A stretch of DNA of 44,737 nt from an uncultured Eubacteriales bacterium. GTDB lineage: Bacteria; Bacillota; Clostridia; Peptostreptococcales; Anaerovoracaceae. The notes beneath the pieces were generated by a model, which was not told the origin of the DNA, searched no databases, and worked only from the letters and a program-made list of their open reading frames with translations. The stretch covers positions 1 through 44,737 of the forward strand of contig UQEW01000008.1 in assembly GCA_900540145.1 (NCBI GenBank). Reading direction: 5' to 3'. The translations under genes were made by a program, and so were the position numbers. The first letter of the stretch is position 1; each line of letters opens with the position of its first letter. This document shows positions 17,110 to 24,956 of the stretch, piece by piece.

Positions 17110-17595
17110 TTAATCAAAGCTCTTTTCATATATAACCCAGCCCCTGTCAGGCGTGGAAAAGAAAACGCCACATTTTTTGAAGCCGTTTTTTTCAATAAGA
17201 CTTTGCATTACAATATTATCGATATAGGTATCGATCTTTATATTGGGACATATTCTCTTTCCAAATTCTAAAAATTCAGAAAATATGCCGCTGCGCTTTC
17301 CGTTGCTTGCAAGTCTGTGAATTGTAGCGTAATCCCCTTCATAATCCCATGAAAGTTCATGAAAACCGGAATAAAAAGGGTCTTCTCCTATATGAAATTC
17401 CATGACGCCGCATAGCTGGCCATCCCTCTCTACTACGTATAGGGTTCCGCTTTCCATATCGCTTTCCACAGTACTTGCAAGAGGCAAATTGTCGCCCCAC
17501 TGATCGGGATTGCCTGTGGCTTTCATGTATTGCCTCGCGCTTTTGTATATATTTAAAATTTCATCTAAATCTTCTCTTGTTGCTTTGCGAACCAT
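17110..17595 (-). CDS. GNAT family N-acetyltransferase
   Basis: 161 residues with the GNAT fold order: VRKATREDLDEILNIYKSAR at the start, YVVERDGQLCGVMEFHIG for the central strands, an HRLASNGKRSGIFSEFLEF acetyl-CoA loop (weak form of Q/RxxGxG/A) and a terminal strand pair (NIVMQSLIEKNGFKKCG). Acceptor unknown. GAGAGG precedes the start. It lies 66 bases downstream of the DUF1848 gene on the same strand, so the two may be co-transcribed. It is convergent with dusB. Confidence 0.85.
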   Translation of the reverse strand: MVRKATREDLDEILNIYKSARQYMKATGNPDQWGDNLPLASTVESDMESGTLYVVERDGQLCGVMEFHIGEDPFYSGFHELSWDYEGDYATIHRLASNGKRSGIFSEFLEFGKRICPNIKIDTYIDNIVMQSLIEKNGFKKCGVFFSTPDRGWVIYEKSFD

Positions 17596-17661
17596 CTTGC
17601 GACCTCTCTACAGCATTTATTATTTGCTCCTAATATATTTTACCATTTTAAAGCGATAATA

Positions 17662-18591
17662 TCAATAAAAGGACAATTGCATATCCAGCCAGCTTTCTTG
17701 CCGGGCTTGATGGATTTCATCATCCGGCAGCGAACCTCCGATTAAAAAAGGAGATAATGGGTCGTGACGCTTCATGTTTTTAATGACGTCCTCTTTATTC
17801 CAGTTGGCATAACAATAGCGGCAGAGGTGGCCGCAAGTGTCGTATTGTCCTATGTCACTGCCTAAAATACAAGAACATTCTTCCCTCGCGCCTTTATAAC
17901 CAGACGGCAGCGAAAGCCGCGAACCTATGGCAGTTTCCAATGTTTCCTTTGACATGCATCCGCTGCAGTCGATACCGAACCTGGCAAGTTCCTCACCCTC
18001 AGCACAGGTCTTGATGGCTATTCCATATTTTTTTCCTATGGAGGAAAATTCTTGTCCTATTTTTAGCCGTTCACTTGTCGATACCCGTCTTATTTCAGGA
18101 AAATTTCTTTTTACCTTTTCATAAAGGTCTATAAAGCTTATGACACATGTATTGGTGTATTCCGAAAGTTGACTTGCCATGGAGTTAAACCGGTCAAAAT
18201 GCATGACCATAGTGTAGACATCATCAATAAAGATAGGATCATATCTCCAAGTCACATTGTTTGCTCCTACTATGGAAGAAAGCTGCTTAAAGGATTGGAT
18301 AATATGAGATTTCTCGGGAACATTAGGCTCAATCTCTTTGCCGTAGCAAGTGATGGTAACGAACCAGTATTGATTATATGGTTTTAGCAGGTCCATGTAT
18401 TGCAAAATAGGACCTGGATTTTTTGTACAAAATACTATTAAATCTACGACTTGAGGATTGATATCGTAGCGCGTCACCATGGATTGATTATAGGGATTAC
18501 GCACCATAACATAACCTGCTTTTAACCGCTCAGAAAACCATCTTGAATAAAAAGCCGGTATGTCAGTTCTGTTTCCTGTATGTAAAATCAT
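17662..18591 (-). CDS. DUF1848 family protein with C-terminal CX3CX2C cluster
   Basis: 309 residues matching DUF1848: MILHTGNRTDIPAFYSRWF at the start, VDLIVFCTKNPGP, WFVTITCYG, VTWRYDPIF and a cysteine-rich C-terminus. The cysteines are DCSGC near residue 210, ECSC near 239, and CGHLCRYCYANW near 253-264. The last has the CX3CX2C spacing of radical-SAM 4Fe-4S motifs, though it lies near the C-terminus and not the N-terminus. Function is unknown; an iron-sulfur protein is likely. GGGGGAAG precedes the ATG. It is divergent from the sigma-54 activator. Confidence 0.8.
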   Translation of the reverse strand: MILHTGNRTDIPAFYSRWFSERLKAGYVMVRNPYNQSMVTRYDINPQVVDLIVFCTKNPGPILQYMDLLKPYNQYWFVTITCYGKEIEPNVPEKSHIIQSFKQLSSIVGANNVTWRYDPIFIDDVYTMVMHFDRFNSMASQLSEYTNTCVISFIDLYEKVKRNFPEIRRVSTSERLKIGQEFSSIGKKYGIAIKTCAEGEELARFGIDCSGCMSKETLETAIGSRLSLPSGYKGAREECSCILGSDIGQYDTCGHLCRYCYANWNKEDVIKNMKRHDPLSPFLIGGSLPDDEIHQARQESWLDMQLSFY

Positions 18592-18640
18592 AGCTTCCCC
18601 CTTATTTTATAATTGTAACATATTTGCTTATATATTTTTT

Positions 18641-18681
18641 GTAAATTTTTGTTGACATTTTTTAAGGCTGGAGCTTATTAT
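18641..18681 (+). promoter_or_regulatory. Promoter of the sigma-54 activator with overlapping candidate operator
   Basis: TTGACA (18652-18657), 18-base spacer, TATTAT (18676-18681). A 16-base motif at 18641-18656 overlaps the -35 and matches 23116-23131 in the transporter's upstream region at 15 of 16 positions, suggesting autoregulation. Confidence 0.65.
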
Positions 18682-18727
18682 ATAGGCAAACCAAGGTAGA
18701 TGACGAGGCTATATAAGGAGGATTTCG

Positions 18728-20128
18728 ATGCTTGAAAATTATCTGGATATAATAACCAATATGGAAAATTATGTAGATGGAGTTATAGTTACAGATACGA
18801 AAGCGAATATCGTTTATATCAGGCGTTATACAAAGGATTTGACGCCGCTTACAGAAAAAGATTATATAGGGCGAAATCTTTTTGAAATATATCCCACTAT
18901 GGAACCAGGCAAAAGCACTATTTTAAAAGCTCTCAGAAAAGGCGAGATAACGTTAAATAATCACAGCGTGCTTACAACGGCCAAAGGACAGAGCTTTGAA
19001 TTAGTAGACGATACCTTTCCGATTAAAGAGAACGGCAAGATTATAGGAGCTGTATGCATAACTCATTCGCCTACGAGAAAGCAAGCTTTAACTGCGCTGG
19101 ATATAAGTTCCGATAAAGACCATCAACCTAAAAGACTTTTTACTGTTTCTGATATTATCGGTCGCAGTCAGTCGATGGAAACATTGAGAAATCAGATAAA
19201 CCGATTGGCCGAAACGTCATCCTCCTTGTTGATTTACGGAGAAACCGGCACAGGCAAAGAAATGGTGGCCCAATCGGTGCATACATCCAGCAATAGGAGA
19301 GAAAAGCCGTTTTTAACTCAAAATTGCGCAGCTATTCCCGAGACTCTTTTGGAAAGCATTTTTTTCGGTACGGTACATGGAAGTTATACCGGAGCTGAAG
19401 ACAGGGCAGGCATATTTGAAAGCGCCAAAGGGGGAACGGTATTTCTGGACGAAATAAATTCTATGAACATAGGTATGCAGGCTAAACTTTTGAGAGTGCT
19501 GGAGGAAAAGAAAATTACAAGGATAGGTGCCACAGAACCGATAGATGTAGACGTGAGGATAATCGCAGCTGTCAATCAGCCGCCTCTGGATTGTGTAAAG
19601 AACGGAACCTTGAGAGATGATTTGTTCTATCGTCTTGGCAGCGTAATGCTTAACATTCCGCCTCTCAGAGAAAGAAAAGAAGACATAGAACTGCTTACTC
19701 GGTATTATTCTGACAAGTATTCTAAATCTATGAAGAAAAACATAATAGGAGTTTCACAGGATGTGATGACGATATTTCACAGTTATTATTGGCCAGGTAA
19801 CGTCAGGGAATTGAGAAATGTCATAGAAGGAGCGTTTAACTTGTGCGATACGACTATTATAGGCATAGGTGATCTGCCTTCGTATATGTTATCGGATATG
19901 GAAGTGGAAAAATTGGTGGCTGAAAATCAGGCCGACATGCGAGATATACCGTGGTTGGGCAGCCTGAAAAAGAATATCGAAGCTTATGAAAAATTTCTCA
20001 TTGAAGATTCCATAAAGTCGCATAAAACTTTTTCTTCGGCTGCCCGACATCTTGGCATCAGTCGCCAAAGCCTTAATCAGAAGATACAAAAATACGGTAT
20101 ATCAACACGGCCTGGTTACTTCTTATAA
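18728..20128 (+). CDS. Sigma-54-dependent enhancer-binding transcriptional activator
   Basis: 466 residues with RocR-like layout. An N-terminal PAS-type sensor spans about residues 1-115. The AAA+ domain has Walker A GETGTGKE at 171-178, the sigma-54-contacting loop as GSYTGA at 218-223 (usual form GAFTGA), Walker B GGTVFLDEI at 235-243, and WPGNVRELRN at 355-364. A Fis-type helix-turn-helix lies at about 435-456 (SSAARHLGISRQSLNQKI). Such proteins activate promoters of the -24/-12 class; one is seen upstream of the transporter at 23396. AAGGAGG precedes the ATG. Its 3' end overlaps the convergent amidohydrolase gene by 13 bases. The PAS domain suggests a small ligand sensed in the cytoplasm. 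Confidence 0.95.
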   Translation: MLENYLDIITNMENYVDGVIVTDTKANIVYIRRYTKDLTPLTEKDYIGRNLFEIYPTMEPGKSTILKALRKGEITLNNHSVLTTAKGQSFELVDDTFPIKENGKIIGAVCITHSPTRKQALTALDISSDKDHQPKRLFTVSDIIGRSQSMETLRNQINRLAETSSSLLIYGETGTGKEMVAQSVHTSSNRREKPFLTQNCAAIPETLLESIFFGTVHGSYTGAEDRAGIFESAKGGTVFLDEINSMNIGMQAKLLRVLEEKKITRIGATEPIDVDVRIIAAVNQPPLDCVKNGTLRDDLFYRLGSVMLNIPPLRERKEDIELLTRYYSDKYSKSMKKNIIGVSQDVMTIFHSYYWPGNVRELRNVIEGAFNLCDTTIIGIGDLPSYMLSDMEVEKLVAENQADMRDIPWLGSLKKNIEAYEKFLIEDSIKSHKTFSSAARHLGISRQSLNQKIQKYGISTRPGYFL

Positions 20129-21720
20129 ACCTGCTGTCCGTTTACATATGTTTCTTCAACTTGTATTTTATCAATGTCTTCGGCCGGGACGGAAAGTATA
20201 TCTTTGTCGAGAATTATAAAGTCGGCCCAGTATCCTTCTTTTAGCTCTCCTATATTTTTAAATCCCAGCATAGGAGCAGCCTTAGAAGTATAAAGTTTTA
20301 TGGCTGTTTGTATATCGACTTTGTGCTGCTTGCCGCAGTCGGTACCGTCCCAAGCTTTTCTTGTTACAGCGCCTTTGAGGCAAACGAACGGGTTTGACGG
20401 TTCTGCCCAAGCTGTTGCAGGAGCGTCAGTGCTGAAAGCTATTCTGACACCTGCCTTAAGCCAATCTGATATTGGATAATTTTTTTGAGTTCGTTCAAGC
20501 CCCAAATTGGTCAAATAGCTTTCTATTTCTGCATACAGGAAAATAGGCTGGGTAACAAAAGCAATCCCCGCTTTAGCGGCTTTTTCTACAGCACTCGCAG
20601 TAGGCATTGCAACATGCTCTAATCTCACATAAGGAGTATCTCCTGTTATCCAAGGCTGCTGCTGCCATGTGTGCTCGATAGCTCTATCTATGGTCTTAGC
20701 TCCCATGGCGTGTATTGAAAGCTGGCATTTATGCTCTTTACAGAATTTTATGGCATCTTCTATATCTTGCTCACTGCATACAGGTATGCCATATTCATCT
20801 GTACTGCCCAGATATGGCTGATCGCACCATGCGGTTCGACCGGAAACACTGCCGTCTCCTATAAGTTTGATGCCGGCAATGCGGAATCCCTTTGAAGGAT
20901 CCATATCTTCTTCTGTTATGGTGAAATCTTTTTTATCTTTTACTTCGTCCCACATGTAATAGCAGGCTACTTTGACTTTCATTCCTTTTTTTATAGCAAG
21001 ATTATATATGCTTTTGTAATCGCTGTCGGTGAATTCGCCCATATCAGCTCCGGTGGTAACTCCTTGAGAAAGGAGTATTTTGTCTAGAGCAAGCAGATCA
21101 TCAGCGATGTCTTCTACGGTTTTCTCAGCCATTATATCGCTAAGTACATTTCGCCCGTTTTCATAGAGAATGCCATCAGGTGCGCCGTCTTTGTCACGGC
21201 CTATCCTGCCGCCTTCCGGGTCGGGAGTATCGGCAGTAACGCCGGCCATTTCCAGCGCTTTGCTGTTAACTGCGCACACATGACCGCATGTCCTTTTGAC
21301 GATTACCGGAGAATCGCTGCAACCTCTATCAAGGTCGTATCTATTGGGCGCACGGTGTTCTTCCAATTTACCTTCATCATAGCCCCAGCCTTGTATCCAT
21401 TGCCCTGCGGATTGCTCTTTTCTACTGTCTCTTATTTTATTGATTAAATCTTCAATGGATGATACGACAGGCGGCAGGGCTGAAATTTGCTGACAACAGT
21501 CTGCAAGCATTATAGCGTGCATGTGGCAGTCTACAAAACCAGGAAGGACGCGCCTTCCGTCCAGATCTACGATTTCGGCTGCATCGCTTTCATCGATTTG
21601 GCCGTTTTTTCCTATCCACGCTATCTTTCCATCCTTGACAGCCATACTTTCTGCATAAAGATTGTGATCGTCAGAAGTAAATATTTTTCCGTTTTTATAT
21701 AATGTATCGTATTTTTTCAT
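20116..21720 (-). CDS. Amidohydrolase family protein (YtcJ / Amidohydro_3 type)
   Basis: 534 residues. Metal-dependent hydrolase of the amidohydrolase superfamily: the N-terminal strand domain (KNGKIFTSDD, VKDGKIAWIG), LPGFVDCHMHAIML with the HxH metal ligands near residue 70, GVTTGADMG, SIHAMGAKTIDRAIEH, VRLEHVAMP, AFSTDAPATAW with the metal aspartate, and a closing strand domain (GYWADFIILDKDI). The family includes N-substituted formamide deformylase and many uncharacterised enzymes that remove N-acyl groups. AAGGTG precedes the ATG, only 11 bases after the M20 peptidase stop, so they form an operon. No signal peptide is seen. Confidence 0.88.
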   Translation of the reverse strand: MKKYDTLYKNGKIFTSDDHNLYAESMAVKDGKIAWIGKNGQIDESDAAEIVDLDGRRVLPGFVDCHMHAIMLADCCQQISALPPVVSSIEDLINKIRDSRKEQSAGQWIQGWGYDEGKLEEHRAPNRYDLDRGCSDSPVIVKRTCGHVCAVNSKALEMAGVTADTPDPEGGRIGRDKDGAPDGILYENGRNVLSDIMAEKTVEDIADDLLALDKILLSQGVTTGADMGEFTDSDYKSIYNLAIKKGMKVKVACYYMWDEVKDKKDFTITEEDMDPSKGFRIAGIKLIGDGSVSGRTAWCDQPYLGSTDEYGIPVCSEQDIEDAIKFCKEHKCQLSIHAMGAKTIDRAIEHTWQQQPWITGDTPYVRLEHVAMPTASAVEKAAKAGIAFVTQPIFLYAEIESYLTNLGLERTQKNYPISDWLKAGVRIAFSTDAPATAWAEPSNPFVCLKGAVTRKAWDGTDCGKQHKVDIQTAIKLYTSKAAPMLGFKNIGELKEGYWADFIILDKDILSVPAEDIDKIQVEETYVNGQQVYKK

Positions 21721-21731
21721 TTGGTTTCACC

Positions 21732-22958
21732 TTATTTCTTATGATTTTTAAGCCAGTTGATGGCTACGTTGGCATGAAGAGCGGCGCCGTACGGCAGCAT
21801 ATCTTCGTCTATGACCATATTTGGGTTGTGCATAGGAGCAGCGTCTTTGCCGCCTACACCGATTGTAGCAAACATGGAAGGAACTTCTTCTCCCACATAT
21901 CCGAAATCTTCAGTTCCTGCCATGCATGGAAGCTGCACGACATTATCTGCGCCCATGATTTCGCCAATAAAGGGCTCAAGCTCTTGACACAAATTTTCGT
22001 CGTTGTATGCGGAAGGCGTGTGAAATGAAATCATATCGTACTCTCCACGCCACATCTTTACTACGTGTTCCGTTATTTCAGGAATTCTTTGAGTCAAATG
22101 TTTAGTTACGTCTCTGTTGAAAGTCCTAGCTGCCACCTGGAATTCCGCCGTATCAGGAATCACGTTGGCAGCGCTTCCGCCTCCGCATTTGCCCACTGAA
22201 AGGGCGACCGTCTCTCTTGGGTCTATTTCCCTTCCGCTGAGCAGGTTCAAGGTAGTATACAATTGATTAGCTATCATTAAGGGGTCTATACACTGATGAG
22301 GTGTTGATGTATGCCCGCCGCGGCCTTTTATTTTTATCATGAAGGTATCCATGGCTGCTGAAGTTATGCCGGGAGTATATCCGACGGTGCCGACCTCTTG
22401 GTCTGCCATAACATGGAGGGCAAAGGCAGCGTCTACACGAGGGTTTTCTAAAAGCCCGTGTTCTATCATGAGCCTTGACCCACATCCGCATTCTTCTCCC
22501 GTTTGAAACATAAGCTTGACAGTTCCGCAAAGCTGGTCCTCTCTGTCTTTGAGAATTTTGGCAGCTCCGAGAAGCATAGCAGTATGAGCGTCGTGACCGC
22601 ACATGTGAGCAAAACCCGGCTTTTGAGACGTAAAATCTACCAGTCCCTCAGCTTCATTCATAGGAAGGGCATCCATATCGGCACGCAATAAAATACAGGG
22701 CTCCCCTTGACCGATAGTCGCAACTACACCTGTAGAAGCTTTCATATCGGGGAATCCTGCAAATTTAAAGTTTTCTCTCATTTTTTTGTCTAACGGACCG
22801 CCGCAGATTTGGGATTTGATACCCATTTCTTTTAATCTCTTTTGTACATATGCGGCAGTTTCAGGCAAGTCAGAACCAACCTCCGGGTTCCTGTGTATAT
22901 GACGCCTGTCGGTTAAAATTTGCTCTTTGATAGCTAAAGCAGAATCCAAAATTTTCAT
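21732..22958 (-). CDS. M20 family amidohydrolase/carboxypeptidase (M20D, hippurate-hydrolase type)
   Basis: 408 residues. M20D enzymes hydrolyse N-acyl amino acids and similar amides. Motifs: RHIHRNPEVG, LLRADMDALPM, the metal site MCGHDAHTAMLLGAAKIL, FQTGEECGCG with the catalytic Glu pair, and a lidding domain beginning GRGGHTSTPHQCIDPL. The C-terminal metal ligands are in AGTEDFGYV and MHNPNMVIDED. ATG 22958 has GGAGGG upstream and gives the usual N-terminus; a longer frame to 23012 lacks a ribosome site. First gene of a two-gene operon with the YtcJ-type amidohydrolase, divergent from a YfcC-type transporter. The set recalls the abgABT logic of import plus deacylation, but the substrate is not known. 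Confidence 0.92.
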   Translation of the reverse strand: MKILDSALAIKEQILTDRRHIHRNPEVGSDLPETAAYVQKRLKEMGIKSQICGGPLDKKMRENFKFAGFPDMKASTGVVATIGQGEPCILLRADMDALPMNEAEGLVDFTSQKPGFAHMCGHDAHTAMLLGAAKILKDREDQLCGTVKLMFQTGEECGCGSRLMIEHGLLENPRVDAAFALHVMADQEVGTVGYTPGITSAAMDTFMIKIKGRGGHTSTPHQCIDPLMIANQLYTTLNLLSGREIDPRETVALSVGKCGGGSAANVIPDTAEFQVAARTFNRDVTKHLTQRIPEITEHVVKMWRGEYDMISFHTPSAYNDENLCQELEPFIGEIMGADNVVQLPCMAGTEDFGYVGEEVPSMFATIGVGGKDAAPMHNPNMVIDEDMLPYGAALHANVAINWLKNHKK

Positions 22959-23050
22959 ATTATCCCTCCGAAAACGATACAATGATCGCTTTGATTTTAT
23001 CAATGTGCTCAAGATTGAAGAGGCTTGGAATCCTGATTTAGTTTTATTGA

Positions 23051-23079
23051 ATTATAGCAAATATATCGATAATATGCAA
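23051..23079 (-). promoter_or_regulatory. Sigma-A-type promoter of the M20/amidohydrolase operon
   Basis: Read on the minus strand: TTGCAT (23074-23079), 17-base spacer, TATAAT (23051-23056), about 93 bases before the start codon. No -24/-12 element was found for this direction. Confidence 0.65.
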
Positions 23080-23115
23080 TTAGAAATATGAAATCAGGAG
23101 GTAGCACAGAAAGTT

Positions 23116-23174
23116 GTAAATTTTTGTTTACTTTTTTGATTAAAAAAAATAAGCTACTGTCATAAAAAATTTAC
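23116..23174. promoter_or_regulatory. Candidate enhancer sites for the sigma-54 activator
   Basis: A 16-base dyad (GTAAA, 6-base centre, TTTAC; 23116-23131) is nearly identical to 18641-18656 in the activator's promoter. A ten-base inverted half copy (AAAAATTTAC) lies at 23165-23174. Both are roughly 75-130 bases upstream of the -24 element, a normal distance for an enhancer. Confidence 0.5.
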
Positions 23175-23246
23175 AAAATTGCAGTTTTTTTAAATAATAA
23201 ATTAAAAAATCGCTAATTTTCAACATCTTTATCAGATGATAAAATT

Positions 23247-23262
23247 TGGCTTAATATTTGCA
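23247..23262 (+). promoter_or_regulatory. Sigma-54 (-24/-12) promoter of the YfcC-type transporter
   Basis: TGGCTT, five bases, TTGCA reproduces the sigma-54 consensus TGGCAC-N5-TTGCA with both invariant GG and GC dinucleotides at correct spacing. It lies 133 bases before the start codon. Confidence 0.75.
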
Positions 23263-23395
23263 TTGAATTATATGCAAAATATAATTTTATATTTATGTGC
23301 TCAAGTATAAGATATAAATGTCATATGAAACATTACACGAGGTTTGGAAGTAAATAGAAAAGGAGGGGTGCGGCAGAGTCGTACCAATAGAAAAA

Positions 23396-24802
23396 ATGGG
23401 CGAAACAATAAATAAAAAGAAAGGTTTTCAAATGCCTCATGTGTTTGTCATTTTGCTTTTAATCATGCTGCTGGTAACAGTCATGTCATATGTCGTTCCA
23501 AGCGGTACTTTCGACAGAAGCGAAGGCAACGCTGTAGACCCTGATACTTTTCAGTTTATAGAAAATGAAAATCCTATAAGTTTTCAAGACTTTTGGTCCG
23601 CTCTCTACGATGGATTTGTTAATGGCTCGACTATAATGGGTTCGCTGTTGCTGTCTGCAGGAAGCCTGGGAATATTAAACAGCACAGGAGTGCTTGAAGT
23701 AGGGGTCAGAAAACTTACGCAGATTACAAAAGGACGCAATATTATTGCAATAATAATATTTTATTTGTATTTTGCAGGAATGAACATACTAGGAGCCGGT
23801 GAAGGCGTTTATCCGTTTTTCCCAATCGTTACAGCCATAATAATGTCGCTTGGGTATGATAGGTTAATGGCGGCCGGAACTATAATGTTCGCAGCTACGG
23901 CAGGGTTTGCCTGCGGCATGGTCAACATGTTTACCACAGGAATTTCACAGCAGCTTGTGGGATTGCCTACTTTTTCGGGAATCGGATATAGGTTTGTAGT
24001 ATTCCTGGTGCTGGGAACCATTGGACTTGTAAGCGTTCTCATGTATGGACGCAAAATTAAAAAAGATCCGAGCAGAAGTTATGCGGCCGAGGAGTATAAG
24101 CAGACACTGGCAGAAATTGAGGAAAAGAAAAAGGCTGGCGAGCAGGAAAACGTAAACTTCACCTGGAAAGAGGGACTGACGCTTATCTTGTTCCTGGCAC
24201 TGGTAATTTTCATCGCTTACGGATGCTTAGAACTGGAATTTTCCCTAGCGCAGTTCGCTGCGTACTATGTGGTATTTGCCATAATAGTTGCTTTTATATA
24301 TAGAATAAATCCAAATAAATTTTGCCAAATATTCGTTCAGGGAGCGTCACAAGTGCTAACTGCAGCTCTGGCGATAGGTATGGCCCAGTCTGTAATGGTG
24401 TTGTTAACACAGGGACAAATAATGGATACACTGGTATATTATATGGGCAATGCGCTCCAAGGAAAGAGCGCGCTTATCACATTGCTGCTTATATTCTTAT
24501 TTGTTACCGCATTTAATTTCTTAGTAGTATCAGGTTCAGGAAAAGCTCTCATGATGATGCCTATTATGAGTCCTCTAGGAAAGATGCTGGGTATAAACCA
24601 GCAGGTGATGGTGCTGACATATCAGCTGGGAGATGGAATTACCAATATGCTTTGGCCGGGCGGAGGCTTGGTCGCTTGCTCGCTTTGCGGACTTAACTAC
24701 GGAACATGGCTAAAAATGGCGTGGAAAACTTTTGCTGTTATGATTGCATCAGGTTATATTTTAGTATGCATAGCTAATCTTATAGGTTACGGTCCTTTTT
24801 AG
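23396..24802 (+). CDS. YfcC family membrane transporter
   Basis: 468 residues with about eleven to twelve membrane segments. It shows the YfcC-type N-terminus: a lysine-rich leader then MPHVFVILLLIMLLVTVMSY and VVPSGTFDR, an AGMNILGAGEGVYPFFP segment and a GITNMLWPGGG stretch near the end. The family is related to DcuC/AbgT-like exchangers and is often annotated as a carrier of amino acids, peptides or C4-dicarboxylates; the real substrate is not established. ATG 23396 keeps the conserved leader, but the strong AGGAGG is about 30 bases upstream, so the start is unsure; ATG 23432 is an alternative. It is driven by the sigma-54 promoter and faces the M20 operon, fitting uptake of that operon's substrate. 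Confidence 0.85.
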   Translation: MGETINKKKGFQMPHVFVILLLIMLLVTVMSYVVPSGTFDRSEGNAVDPDTFQFIENENPISFQDFWSALYDGFVNGSTIMGSLLLSAGSLGILNSTGVLEVGVRKLTQITKGRNIIAIIIFYLYFAGMNILGAGEGVYPFFPIVTAIIMSLGYDRLMAAGTIMFAATAGFACGMVNMFTTGISQQLVGLPTFSGIGYRFVVFLVLGTIGLVSVLMYGRKIKKDPSRSYAAEEYKQTLAEIEEKKKAGEQENVNFTWKEGLTLILFLALVIFIAYGCLELEFSLAQFAAYYVVFAIIVAFIYRINPNKFCQIFVQGASQVLTAALAIGMAQSVMVLLTQGQIMDTLVYYMGNALQGKSALITLLLIFLFVTAFNFLVVSGSGKALMMMPIMSPLGKMLGINQQVMVLTYQLGDGITNMLWPGGGLVACSLCGLNYGTWLKMAWKTFAVMIASGYILVCIANLIGYGPF

Positions 24803-24879
24803 ACCATTCAGCTTGACTTTAGGCTGCTTAGCTTAATGTTTGAAAAGTTGAGATAGGAGTATATAAAACACAAAATAAA

Positions 24880-24932
24880 AAGACCGCTTTCAATTAGTCC
24901 AATTTTCAGATAAAGGCTTTGAAAGCGGTCTT
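24880..24932. terminator. Bidirectional terminator
   Basis: Perfect 14-bp stem (24880-24893 with 24919-24932), 25-base loop, A-rich on the left and T-rich on the right, between the convergent transporter and purine permease genes. Confidence 0.85.
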
Positions 24933-24956
24933 ATATTTTAATATACTGTTATTTTT

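Larger units (their letters stand above)
23003..23305 (+). repeat. 11-base direct repeat pair ATGTGCTCAAG
   Basis: The same 11-mer occurs at 23003-23013 (upstream of the M20 gene) and at 23295-23305 (in the transporter leader), at the two ends of the divergent intergenic region. It may be a second regulator site. Confidence 0.45.

Noticed and set aside
23368..23415. Possible 15-residue leader peptide before the YfcC-type carrier (GTG 23368)
   Set aside because: The spacing to AGGAGG is only about two bases and there is no regulatory codon run. The ribosome site may belong to it, but evidence is too thin.
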